From: Mariniphaga sp041687215
Lineage (GTDB): Bacteria; Bacteroidota; Bacteroidia; Bacteroidales; Prolixibacteraceae
Assembly: GCF_041687215.1 (NCBI RefSeq)
Contig: NZ_JAWLCI010000003.1
Coordinates: forward strand, 139,832 to 203,831
DNA length: 64,000 nucleotides
Direction of reading: 5' to 3'
The translations under genes were made by a program, and so were the position numbers. Below the pieces are notes generated by a model. The model was given only the letters and a program-made list of their open reading frames with translations. It had not been told where the DNA came from and did no database searches. Shown here in pieces: positions 1 through 8,200 of this stretch (within the stretch, counting starts at the first letter, position 1; each line of letters begins with the position of its first letter).

Positions 1-2
1 AT

Positions 3-212
3 CTGGGACTACTGAGCCGTTTTGTGGGAATGCTAACCGATTCCAGAAGCTTTTTGTCTTATCCGCGTCACGAATATTTCCGAAGAACTCTTTGCAACCT
101 GATTGGCAACGACGTGGAAAACGGCGAAATTCCGAACGACATGGAATTGCTGGGGAAAATGGTGGAAAACATCTGCTTTAACAACGCAAAAGCTTATTTT
201 AATTTTGAATAA
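3..212 (+). CDS. uxaC: Uronate isomerase, C-terminal fragment (runs off the left edge)
   Basis: Only the last 69 residues are in the window; the frame is open from the left edge, so the gene begins upstream. The family signature is the C-terminal stretch FVGMLTDSRSFLSYPRHEYF followed by a CNLIG and ICFNNAKAYF segment, which is characteristic of glucuronate/galacturonate isomerase. The enzyme interconverts D-galacturonate and D-tagaturonate (or glucuronate and fructuronate) in the cytoplasm, the first step of the isomerase route to 2-keto-3-deoxygluconate. The next gene encodes KDG kinase, so the pathway order fits. Identity rests on recognition of this conserved tail; the rest of the protein cannot be inspected. 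Confidence 0.88.
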   Translation: MGLLSRFVGMLTDSRSFLSYPRHEYFRRTLCNLIGNDVENGEIPNDMELLGKMVENICFNNAKAYFNFE

Positions 213-214
213 CA

Positions 215-241
215 TACCGGATTTCTTTTTTATTTCCGGTA
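215..241 (+). terminator. Weak hairpin after uxaC
   Basis: A 7-bp inverted repeat, TACCGGA (215-221) and TCCGGTA (235-241), flanks a T-rich loop three bases after the uxaC stop. The T run lies in the loop rather than after the stem, so this is a poor intrinsic terminator. It may attenuate readthrough into kdgK, or simply be chance. Confidence 0.3.
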
Positions 242-247
242 GAATTG

Positions 248-255
248 TATATTTG
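248..255 (+). promoter_or_regulatory. -7 promoter box of kdgK
   Basis: TATATTTG matches the Bacteroidota sigma-70 -7 consensus TAnnTTTG exactly. It lies 34 bp before the chosen kdgK ATG, placing the transcription start near 262. No clear -33 TTTG is present, which suits a regulated promoter. It overlaps the palindromic operator at 253-268. A transcript starting near 262 would exclude the in-frame ATG at 245. Confidence 0.55.
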
Positions 256-268
256 CAATCGATTGCAA
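253..268. promoter_or_regulatory. LacI-type operator overlapping the kdgK promoter
   Basis: TTGCAATCGATTGCAA is a perfect 16-bp palindrome with a central CG, the hallmark of LacI-family operators. It overlaps the -7 box and the predicted transcription start, so a bound repressor would block initiation. The inference is repression of the kdgK-eda-dctPQM unit by a LacI-family uronate-responsive regulator encoded outside this window. Confidence 0.6.
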
Positions 269-289
269 TATCAACTTAAATTGAATTCA

Positions 290-1327
290 ATGAAGAAAAA
301 AGTCGTTACATTTGGCGAAATCATGTTACGCCTGGCAACTCCCGGATATTTACGTTTTTCACAAAGCAATGAATTAACTGCAACTTTTGGAGGCGGGGAA
401 GCTAATGTGGCGGTTTCTCTTGCAAACTATGGCATTCCGGTTGACTATGTTACCCGGCTTCCAAAAAACGATATTGGTCGCGCCTGCATGATGGATCTGC
501 GTAAACATGGCGTTGGAACCGATAACATTGTTTGGGGTGGCGAACGTCTTGGAATATATTTTCTGGAAACCGGAGCGGTGAGCCGTGGAAGCAAAGTGGT
601 TTACGATCGCGCGCATTCAGCCGTTTCCGAAATAGAACCGGGAATGATTGACTGGGATGCTGTTTTTGAAGGTGCCACCTGGTTTCACTGGACAGGAATT
701 ACGCCGGCCATTTCGCAAAATGCTGCCGAAGTTTGTCTGGAAGCTATTAAAAAAGCTAATGAACTGGGTGTTACCGTTTCATGCGATTTGAATTACCGCA
801 AAAACCTTTGGAAATACGGGAAATCAGCCGGTGAAGTGATGCCCGATTTGGTTGCCGGCACTGACATTATATTGGGTAATGAAGAAGATGCTGAAAAAGT
901 ACTGGGAATTAAACCCGAAGGTGTGGATGTAACCGGCGGACATGTGGAAGGTGCTGCTTACGAGTCTGTTTCCAAACAAATTATGGAACGTTTTCCGGAA
1001 TGTAAAAAAGTGATTACAACACTGCGTGGTTCGGTAAACGCCAACCACAATTCCTGGTCGGGTGTGCTTTGGGATGGAAAAAAACTTTACGAAGCGCCAA
1101 CCTATCAAATCACTCATATAGTTGACCGTGTGGGAGGCGGCGATTCGTTTATGGGCGGACTCATTTACGGATTACTGACTTACGAAGGCAACGACCAGAA
1201 AGCACTAAACTTTGCTGTAGCTGCATCGTGTTTGAAACATACCGTTTACGGCGACTTCAACCAGGTTACCGTTGATGAAGTAGAAAAACTGATGGGTGGC
1301 GATGCCTCAGGAAGAGTAGCGAGATGA
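290..1327 (+). CDS. kdgK: 2-keto-3-deoxygluconate kinase (PfkB family)
   Basis: The 345-aa protein phosphorylates 2-keto-3-deoxygluconate to KDPG in the cytoplasm. The N-terminus VVTFGEIMLRLATPGYLRF and the internal GGGEANVAVSLANYG are the PfkB/KDG-kinase substrate-side motif. The C-terminal GGGDSFMGGL holds the catalytic base Asp at about residue 285. I chose the ATG at 290: the ATG at 245 would place part of the operator and the -7 box inside the coding region and add 15 residues atypical of the family. It is flanked by uxaC and the aldolase, completing the isomerase pathway. Regulation is probably through the overlapping LacI-type operator. Confidence 0.92.
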   Translation: MKKKVVTFGEIMLRLATPGYLRFSQSNELTATFGGGEANVAVSLANYGIPVDYVTRLPKNDIGRACMMDLRKHGVGTDNIVWGGERLGIYFLETGAVSRGSKVVYDRAHSAVSEIEPGMIDWDAVFEGATWFHWTGITPAISQNAAEVCLEAIKKANELGVTVSCDLNYRKNLWKYGKSAGEVMPDLVAGTDIILGNEEDAEKVLGIKPEGVDVTGGHVEGAAYESVSKQIMERFPECKKVITTLRGSVNANHNSWSGVLWDGKKLYEAPTYQITHIVDRVGGGDSFMGGLIYGLLTYEGNDQKALNFAVAASCLKHTVYGDFNQVTVDEVEKLMGGDASGRVAR

Positions 1328-1486
1328 AAGCCTCCCCCAACCCCTCCGTGGGAGGGGAGAAAGAAAAAAAGAGACCTTCCTAATCCCTATAAAGGAGGGA
1401 CTTGATTGAAATAAAGGATTACAATTTTAAAAAACTGGTTGTCCCGCCAGTTCTCCCCCTTGGGGGAGATAGAGGGGGCTTTAATT
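1328..1486. repeat. Intergenic GC-rich hairpin cluster (probable dispersed repeat)
   Basis: The 159-bp gap between kdgK and the aldolase holds at least two strong hairpins in otherwise AT-rich DNA: CCCCTCC (1341-1347) pairing with GGAGGGG (1351-1357), and TCTCCCCC (1453-1460) pairing with GGGGGAGA (1463-1470). A related degenerate copy lies at 1375-1400 (CCTTCC...GGAGGG). C-rich and G-rich motifs of this kind occur as dispersed intergenic repeats in many Bacteroidota genomes. They could tune mRNA stability between kdgK and eda. Confidence 0.6.
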
Positions 1487-2158
1487 ATGGCACGATTTAC
1501 AAGAATAGAAGTAGCATTAAAAATGAAGGAAACCGGAATGATTCCGGTGTTTTACAATGCGGATGCAGAAGTTTGCAAAAGAGTGGTCAAGGCCTGTTAC
1601 GATGGCGGAGTTCGTTTGTTTGAATTTACCAATCGCGGCGATTTTGCCACACTCATTTTTGCGGAACTGAACAAATGGGCTCAACAACAGTGTCCTGAAA
1701 TGATAATGGGTGTAGGCTCGGTGATTGACGAAGGAACTGCTGCAATGTACATCGCCCTTGGCGCCAACTTTATAGTTTCGCCACTTGTTGACGAAGCCAC
1801 TGCCCGGGTTTGCAACAAGCGAAAAATTGCCTGGAGTCCCGGTTGCGGGACAGTGACCGAAATTGGTCGTGCGCACGAACTTGGTGCCGAAGTTGTAAAA
1901 ATATTTCCTGGTTTTGAAGTGGGAGGTCCCGGTTTTGTGAAAGCAGTAAAAGGTCCTATGCCGTGGACAAGTATAATGCCCACCGGCGGAGTTTCTCCAA
2001 CCGAAGAAAACCTGAAGGCATGGTTCGAAGCCGGGGTAACCTGCGTGGGAATGGGATCAAAATTGTTCCCAAAAGAAGTTTTAGCCAATGAAAATTATTC
2101 CTACATTACGCAAAAATGCGAAGAAGCATTGAAAATTATAGGCAAGTATAAAAAATAA
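1487..2158 (+). CDS. eda: KDPG/KHG aldolase (bifunctional 2-keto-3-deoxy-6-phosphogluconate aldolase)
   Basis: This 223-aa class I aldolase cleaves KDPG to pyruvate and glyceraldehyde-3-phosphate. The Schiff-base lysine is in AEVVKIFPG (Lys about 138), and MPTGGVSPTEENLKAWFEAG is the conserved phosphate-binding loop region. FEFTNRGD carries the family's active-site Glu. The ATG at 1487 gives the usual start MARFTRIEVALKM. An upstream ATG at 1439 is in frame but would read through the hairpin repeat, so I rejected it. It acts after kdgK and lies 14 bp before the TRAP transporter genes, probably in one operon. Confidence 0.92.
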   Translation: MARFTRIEVALKMKETGMIPVFYNADAEVCKRVVKACYDGGVRLFEFTNRGDFATLIFAELNKWAQQQCPEMIMGVGSVIDEGTAAMYIALGANFIVSPLVDEATARVCNKRKIAWSPGCGTVTEIGRAHELGAEVVKIFPGFEVGGPGFVKAVKGPMPWTSIMPTGGVSPTEENLKAWFEAGVTCVGMGSKLFPKEVLANENYSYITQKCEEALKIIGKYKK

Positions 2159-2172
2159 TCAACTGTATTAGA

Positions 2173-3156
2173 ATGAAATACAAAAAAATGAAACAATTTT
2201 TCGGAAGTATTTTGCTTTTGGCAACTGTTTCCTGCATTGGTCCTTCAGACGAAACGGAGCTAAAACTGGCACACGGTCTTCCTACCGATCATCCTGTGCA
2301 TGAAGCCATGGTTTTTATGGCCCAAAGAGCCAGCGAGTTATCTGACGGGAAACTAACCATTGATATTTATCCGGCAGAGCAACTCGGTTCGGAGCAACAA
2401 TGTGTGGAACTTTTACAAATTGGCAGTCTGGCCATTACCAAAGTATCTGCTGCTGTAATGGAGAGTTTTGTGGAAGATTATAAAGTTTTCGGCCTTCCCT
2501 ATATTTTCAGGTCAAAAGAACACGCTTTCAAGGTTTTCGACGGGGAAATCGGTCAGGATTTATTGCTCAGTACGGCGGATAAAAGATTGCGTGGACTTTG
2601 TTATTATGATGCCGGTTCGCGAAGTTTTTACACCATTGCCAAACCCATTGAACATCCTGATGATTTGGCCGGAATGAAAATCAGGGTAATGAACAGTGTC
2701 ACGGCTGTTGGAATGGTCAGAGCACTGGGAGGATCGGCCACTCCGATTTCCTGGGGGGAACTTTATACCGCTTTGCAAAGTGGGGTGGTTGATGGTGCCG
2801 AAAATAATCCGCCAAGCCTTTACACTTCTCGGCATTATGAAGTTTGTAAATATTATTCTCTGGACGAGCATACCACAATTCCCGATGTGCTGGTAATCAG
2901 TCAGGTTGTTTGGGATAAACTTTCTGAACAGGAAAAAGAATGGATTCAGCAGGCTGCCGACGAGTCGGCTGTATTGCAGCGTAAATTATGGGCAGAATCG
3001 GAGGAAGAATCGATGGAAGAAGTTCAAAAAGCAGGTGTTCAAATCAACCGGCCCGACAAAGAGCCTTTCATTAAAAAAGTACAACCTTTTTTGGAGACAT
3101 ATAGAGATAATGAAATTATCTATTCATATATTAAAAGAATTCAGGCAGTTGAATAA
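2173..3156 (+). CDS. dctP: TRAP transporter solute-binding lipoprotein (DctP family)
   Basis: This 327-aa extracytoplasmic binding protein has a lipoprotein signal peptide ending in the lipobox ATVSC. KLAHGLPTDHPVHEAM is the classic DctP start of the mature domain. GMKIRVMNSVTAVGMVRALG contains the conserved ligand-carboxylate-binding Arg region, and the ALQSGVVDGAENNP segment is also diagnostic. The family binds organic acids including uronates. Given uxaC, kdgK and eda upstream, galacturonate or a related uronate is the likely ligand. The residues after the lipid-bearing Cys (IGPSD) do not look like a surface-export signal, so it is probably periplasm-facing. Confidence 0.9.
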   Translation: MKYKKMKQFFGSILLLATVSCIGPSDETELKLAHGLPTDHPVHEAMVFMAQRASELSDGKLTIDIYPAEQLGSEQQCVELLQIGSLAITKVSAAVMESFVEDYKVFGLPYIFRSKEHAFKVFDGEIGQDLLLSTADKRLRGLCYYDAGSRSFYTIAKPIEHPDDLAGMKIRVMNSVTAVGMVRALGGSATPISWGELYTALQSGVVDGAENNPPSLYTSRHYEVCKYYSLDEHTTIPDVLVISQVVWDKLSEQEKEWIQQAADESAVLQRKLWAESEEESMEEVQKAGVQINRPDKEPFIKKVQPFLETYRDNEIIYSYIKRIQAVE

Positions 3157-3167
3157 AATTTTTAACC

Positions 3168-3647
3168 ATGACTATACGAAAAACTATTGACAAAATTTTA
3201 GAATGGTTCCTCGTTTTTTTAATGAGTGTGCTGGTAATTGATGTATTGTGGCAGGTATTCAGTCGTTACGTTTTAAATGATCCCAGCAGTTATACCGATG
3301 AACTGGCCGGGTATCTGCTCATTTGGGTGGGAATGTTTGGCGCAGCATACGTTGCCGGTAAACGCGAACACCTCGCCATCGATTTGTTAGTGCAACGCAG
3401 TTCCCCGGAACGTAAATTCAAACTCGAATTGATAATCAGCGTAATAATCGTCATTTTTGCCATCACGGTTCTGATAATAGGAGGCGCTTCTCTGGTATAT
3501 ACCCGGTTTCTTCTATCAGTAAAATCTTCAGCCCTGGGCATACCGCTTGGCATTGTTTACCTCGTAATGCCAGTAAGCGGCGTTCTTATCGCTTATTTCG
3601 ATATAGACAATATTTTTAAAATGATTAAATCTAACCGGAAAAACTAA
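3168..3647 (+). CDS. dctQ: TRAP transporter small permease (DctQ family)
   Basis: This 159-aa integral inner-membrane protein has four predicted hydrophobic segments, the normal DctQ layout. LEWFLVFLMSVLVIDVLWQVFSRYV near the N-terminus and the YTDELAGYLLIWVGMFGAAYV segment are typical of the family. It pairs with DctM to form the membrane part of the secondary uptake system fed by the binding protein upstream. Spacing is 11 bp from dctP and 5 bp to dctM, consistent with one transcript. Confidence 0.9.
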   Translation: MTIRKTIDKILEWFLVFLMSVLVIDVLWQVFSRYVLNDPSSYTDELAGYLLIWVGMFGAAYVAGKREHLAIDLLVQRSSPERKFKLELIISVIIVIFAITVLIIGGASLVYTRFLLSVKSSALGIPLGIVYLVMPVSGVLIAYFDIDNIFKMIKSNRKN

Positions 3648-3652
3648 CAGCT

Positions 3653-5116
3653 ATGGAATTTCTCGAAGTATTTGTACTCGTTTTTAGTTTTGTCATTTTG
3701 TTGATAATAGGTGTTCCTATTGCATTTAGCATTGGCATTTCAGGTATTTTAACCATGCTGGTTAGTATTGATATGATACCGGCACTAACCACTTTTTCGC
3801 AGCGAATGGGAACTGGTCTTAACAGTTTTGCGCTTTTGGCTATCCCTTTCTTTATTTTGGCTGGAAATATTATGAATAGTGGAGGAATTGCCATCAGGCT
3901 CATTGATTTTGCACGAGTTTTAGTTGGCGGAATCCCTGGTGGAGTGGCCATGGTTAATGTGTTGGCTAATATGTTGTTTGGCGCCATTTCGGGTTCGGCT
4001 GCAGCATCGGCTTCTGCCATCGGAAGTATTATGCAGCCTGAAATGAAAAAAGAAGGATATCCTGAGAATTTCAGTGCGGCGGTGAATATCACTTCCGCAA
4101 CAACCGGTTTGTCCATTCCACCCAGTAACATTCTCATTGTTTATTCGCTGGCAAGTGGCGGAGTTTCCATTACTGCACTTTTCCTGGCCGGCTACTTGCC
4201 CGGAATCCTCACCGGTTTGGGAATAATCATCACCGCTGTTACCATGCTCATATACAAGAAAAAAGGAACAAAGGCTGCAGTTAAAGCACTTGGTGTAGTT
4301 TCTTTAATTGCAATTGGACTTGTGCTTATTTATCAGGGAATTTCGTTTTCACGAGCCAACCTTTCACCACTTGCAAACCGCATTTTCCTTTATGTTATTC
4401 TTGCTGGTTTAGCTGTCTGGGGATTCATCAGAACAAAAAACAATAAGAAAAAAGCGCTGGAAGGAACGAAAAAATTCCTGGATGCCATTCCCAGCCTAAT
4501 GATGCTGGTGATTGTGATTGGCGGGATTGTTGCCGGTTATTTTACCGCCACCGAAGCTTCGGCCATTGCTGTTCTTTATTCGTTAATTTTAGCTTTTATA
4601 TATGGCGAAGTAAGCTTCAGTCATCTTCCTGATATTATTCTTCGCTCTGTAAAAACAACAGGTATTGTAATGTTGCTGGTGGCAACCTGTTTGGGTTTGT
4701 CGTGGATTATGGCATACGAAAACATTCCGCAGAATGTGAGTGCCGGTTTATTAGCGCTTACCAGCAATCCGTTTATGATTTTGCTTATAATTAACTTGCT
4801 TCTTCTGTTTGTCGGCATTTTTATGGACATGACTCCTGCAGTTTTAATTTTTACACCCATTTTTCTTCCTATTGTCACAGCAATGGGAGTGGACCCGATT
4901 CATTTCGGAATTATTATGGTTTTAAACCTGAGTGTTGGGCTTTGCACACCGCCGGTTGGTTCGGTGTTGTTTATTGGCTGTAGTGTGGCCGGGCTGAGTA
5001 TCGACAAGGTAGTAAAACCACTGCTGCCCATGTTCATTGCCATGGTGATTGTATTGTTGCTGGTTACTTATTTCCCGCAAATAAGCTTGTGGCTGCCAGG
5101 TAAACTTGGATTTTAA
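3653..5116 (+). CDS. dctM: TRAP transporter large permease (DctM family) with an extra membrane pair
   Basis: This 487-aa large subunit is expected to couple sodium-driven uptake to the binding protein. GAISGSAAASASAIGSIM (about 110-127), the PPSN segment near 156-159 and LCTPPVGSVLFIGC near the C-terminus are DctM hallmarks. Typical family members are about 425-430 residues. The extra length lies at about residues 206-268, between the two halves, and contains two additional hydrophobic stretches (about 211-227 and 245-259). The frame is continuous, so this is an insertion, not a frameshift. A terminator follows, marking the end of the catabolic unit. Confidence 0.92.
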   Translation: MEFLEVFVLVFSFVILLIIGVPIAFSIGISGILTMLVSIDMIPALTTFSQRMGTGLNSFALLAIPFFILAGNIMNSGGIAIRLIDFARVLVGGIPGGVAMVNVLANMLFGAISGSAAASASAIGSIMQPEMKKEGYPENFSAAVNITSATTGLSIPPSNILIVYSLASGGVSITALFLAGYLPGILTGLGIIITAVTMLIYKKKGTKAAVKALGVVSLIAIGLVLIYQGISFSRANLSPLANRIFLYVILAGLAVWGFIRTKNNKKKALEGTKKFLDAIPSLMMLVIVIGGIVAGYFTATEASAIAVLYSLILAFIYGEVSFSHLPDIILRSVKTTGIVMLLVATCLGLSWIMAYENIPQNVSAGLLALTSNPFMILLIINLLLLFVGIFMDMTPAVLIFTPIFLPIVTAMGVDPIHFGIIMVLNLSVGLCTPPVGSVLFIGCSVAGLSIDKVVKPLLPMFIAMVIVLLLVTYFPQISLWLPGKLGF

Positions 5117-5138
5117 TCGAATAAACAAATTAATACTG

Positions 5139-5175
5139 AAAAACCGGAATCGTTCTTTTGATGTTTCCGGTTTTT
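5139..5175 (+). terminator. Rho-independent terminator after dctM
   Basis: An 11-bp stem pairs AAAAACCGGAA (5139-5149) with TTCCGGTTTTT (5165-5175) and ends in a T run. It starts 22 bp after the dctM stop and separates the uronate catabolism/transport operon from the regulator gene. Confidence 0.8.
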
Positions 5176-5191
5176 TGCTGAAAAATAATTT

Positions 5192-5223
5192 TTTGTTTTT
5201 GATTGAAATAAAACCTTATTTTG
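5192..5223 (+). promoter_or_regulatory. Candidate promoter of the hybrid two-component regulator
   Basis: TTTG (5192-5195) and TTATTTTG (5216-5223) are separated by 20 bp. They resemble the Bacteroidota -33 TTTG and -7 TAnnTTTG boxes, the latter with one mismatch. The predicted start near 5230 is about 20 bp before the regulator's ATG. Confidence 0.4.
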
Positions 5224-5249
5224 TATGACAGGTTGAAGGGCAGAATAAA

Positions 5250-8200
5250 ATGGAGTTCAAGTTAATGCAGTTATTTAGAAGCGCATGGATTAAAAAACTA
5301 ATCCTCGTATTCTTTTGTATTTCCATTGTATTTGGAGATGCAAAAGCTTTTTCTTCAGAACTCACTTTCGACATTTTTACCCAGGAAGACGGACTTCCAA
5401 ACAATCAGATTCAGTGCATTTACCAGGATACCAGGGGTTGGATATGGATTGGCACCAGCCAGGGTCTGAGCCGGTTTGACGGTTATTCGTTTGTGAATTT
5501 TTTGCCAAATACTGATGACAGCACCAGTTTAAAAGGTAACCTGGTGAGGGTTATTAAAGAAGACAGGAAGGGAAACCTGCTTATAGGAACAGAAAATGGC
5601 GGACTTAATGTTTTTAACCGGGAACTCGAACGCTTTTCACATCCCCTTAAAAATTCTGGTGACTTAAAATTTAGGGATATTTCGGTTAATGATATTGTTG
5701 AAGATGGCAATGGAAACTTTTACATTGGCACCAATATTAACATTCTTCTTTTTGACTCTCTCGGAAGAATTTCCCCACTAATACCGGATATGCCGCAAGC
5801 GCAAAGTTTTGAAGGAAGTTTTGTGAGAAACCTCGAGTTCGATCAAAACGGGATTCTTTGGATTGGGACTAACAACGGATTATTTACCTTCAACCCCGAA
5901 ACAAATCTTATTGAACCATTTCAACTTCCTTTTCAACCGAACCAAAACAAACAAATCTGGGAAATTTTTTTGGATGATGATGGCGCCATTTGGGTGGGAA
6001 CATATACTGCCGGCCTGTTTATTATATCGCCTGAAGACCATTCGCTCACACAAGTTTTACTCACACCCGATGTGAACAGAAACGAAACGGTGCGTTCAGT
6101 ATCGAAAGGAGTATTTGGCGAATTTTGGATTGGTACCCGCGGTGGTCTTTATTCTTATTCGAAAAGCCGGGGCGTTACTGGCTTTTACAGGCACGATGAA
6201 CGTGATCCGCGCAGCATATCCAATAATTCAATCTTGTCTGTTTTTGACGATGCACGTGGTGAAACATGGATTGGAACTCGTGGAGGTTTGAACTTGCTGG
6301 CCAAAAGCAAACAGGTTTTTCACCATTTTAGCGCTTTGCCCGGCGATAACAATTACCTGAACAGCAATATTATATATGCGTTTTGGATTGATGATGACGG
6401 AAAAATATGGATTGGCACTGAAGATGGCGGGGTGAATATTTTTGATCCGGAAACTGGAAAATATGAATATCTGACCGCCGATGAAAATAATCTCAATTCC
6501 ATTTCCCAGAACTGCATAAAGGCATTTCTGGACGACGGACACGGAAACCTTTGGATTGGAACCTATTTGGGTGGAATTGATGTTATCAACCTGAAAACCA
6601 GAAAAATAAGTCATTTCAAGCATGAACCGGGAAAGCCGGGTTCGCTTTCGGATAACCGCGTTTGGGATTTTTGCCTCGATAAATACAACGATATTTGGGT
6701 AGCCACCTCAAAAGGAGTGGACAGATACAACCGGCAAACCAACTCGTTTGAACACTTTTCACTGCTTAATGGAGAAAATCAGGTTTCGTGGATTGAGCCC
6801 GATTCCAACGGAAATTTGTGGATGGGTGGCCTCGATGAAGTCATTGTTTTTAATCAGGAAGAAAATGTTGTGACCCGCTTCCCCGAGCACTCACATACCA
6901 TGTTTGAAGATTCCGGAAATCGCATTTGGATTGCAACATTCGACAAGGGAATTGCACTTTATTCCCCCGATGATGGTCCAATTAAGTATTATGGCGAAAA
7001 AGACGGTTTGGCCAACAATCATACATTGTCCATTCTTGAAGACCAAAATAACCAACTGTGGATTAGTACCAACAACGGTCTTTCCATGTTTAACACCGAA
7101 AAGGAATATTTTCGGAATTTTAGCAGCCAGGATGGATTAAGCAACAACCAGTTTTGTTACCGGGCCGGATACAAAACCCAGTCGGGGCAAATGCTTTTTG
7201 GCTCCATTTCAGGTTTTAACCTGTTTAATCCTGAAGAAATTATATTGGAAGAAACCAATGTGCCACTGGTGTTTACCGATTTTAAAATTTTCAATAAATC
7301 GGTTGCTATTGGTGAAGGCAAAAAACCGGTGTTGCAGAAAAGCATTTCTGAAACCGAACATTTGGTGCTAAACTACGACCAAAACATGTTTACAATTGAA
7401 TTTGCCGCCCTGAATTTTGTGAACAGCGATAAAAACATGTATTTGTATATGCTGGAAGGTTTTAACCGTAATTGGAATGAACCCGGAACAAACCGCTCGG
7501 CCACTTTTACCAACCTCAATCCGGGAAATTATTTACTTCGGATAAAACGTGTGGTACCCGGATTTGCCGATACCGGAAATGAACTCCAGTTGAAAATTAC
7601 CATAATGCCTCCTTTTTGGAAAACCACCTGGTTTTTATCCCTGCTTTTTATTTTTATCATTTTTATGATTTATTCTTTACTCAAATTTTTCGTGAATCGT
7701 GAAAAAATTAAAAACCAGTTGGTTATGGAGCGTGTAAATGCTCGAAAGCTGCATGAACTCGACATGATGAAACTGAAGTTTTTCACCAATATTTCGCATG
7801 AAATTCGTACGCCTTTAACCCTGATTATAGGTCCGCTTGAAAAAATTCTGAACCAGGATTTGCCCAAGTCTGAAATTAAAGAAAACCTGAAGCTGGTAAA
7901 TCGCAACGCAAAAAACCTTGAAAAATTAATCAGTCAGTTGCTCGATTTCAGAAAACTGGAAGCTGGTAACTTAAAGCTTGATTTGGTGGAAGGCGACATT
8001 GTTGAATTTACCCGGAACATCGTAAATTCGTTTAACGACTTAGCTCTTGAAAAACAAGTGAAACTGCGTTTTAACACCTTAAAAAAACAGCTTTTCACTT
8101 CATTCGATCCTGATAAAATTGAAAAAGTACTGAACAACCTGCTTTCCAACGCTTTTAAATTTACTGAACCAGGTGGAAGTGTTTCTGTCAATCTTTCTTT

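Noticed and set aside
245..289. Upstream in-frame ATG extending kdgK by 15 residues
   Set aside because: It lies within the -7 box/operator region and upstream of the predicted transcript start, and the extra residues do not fit the family N-terminus.
1439..1486. Upstream in-frame ATG extending the KDPG aldolase
   Set aside because: The added residues are encoded by the hairpin repeat; the family start MARFTRIEVALKM begins at 1487.
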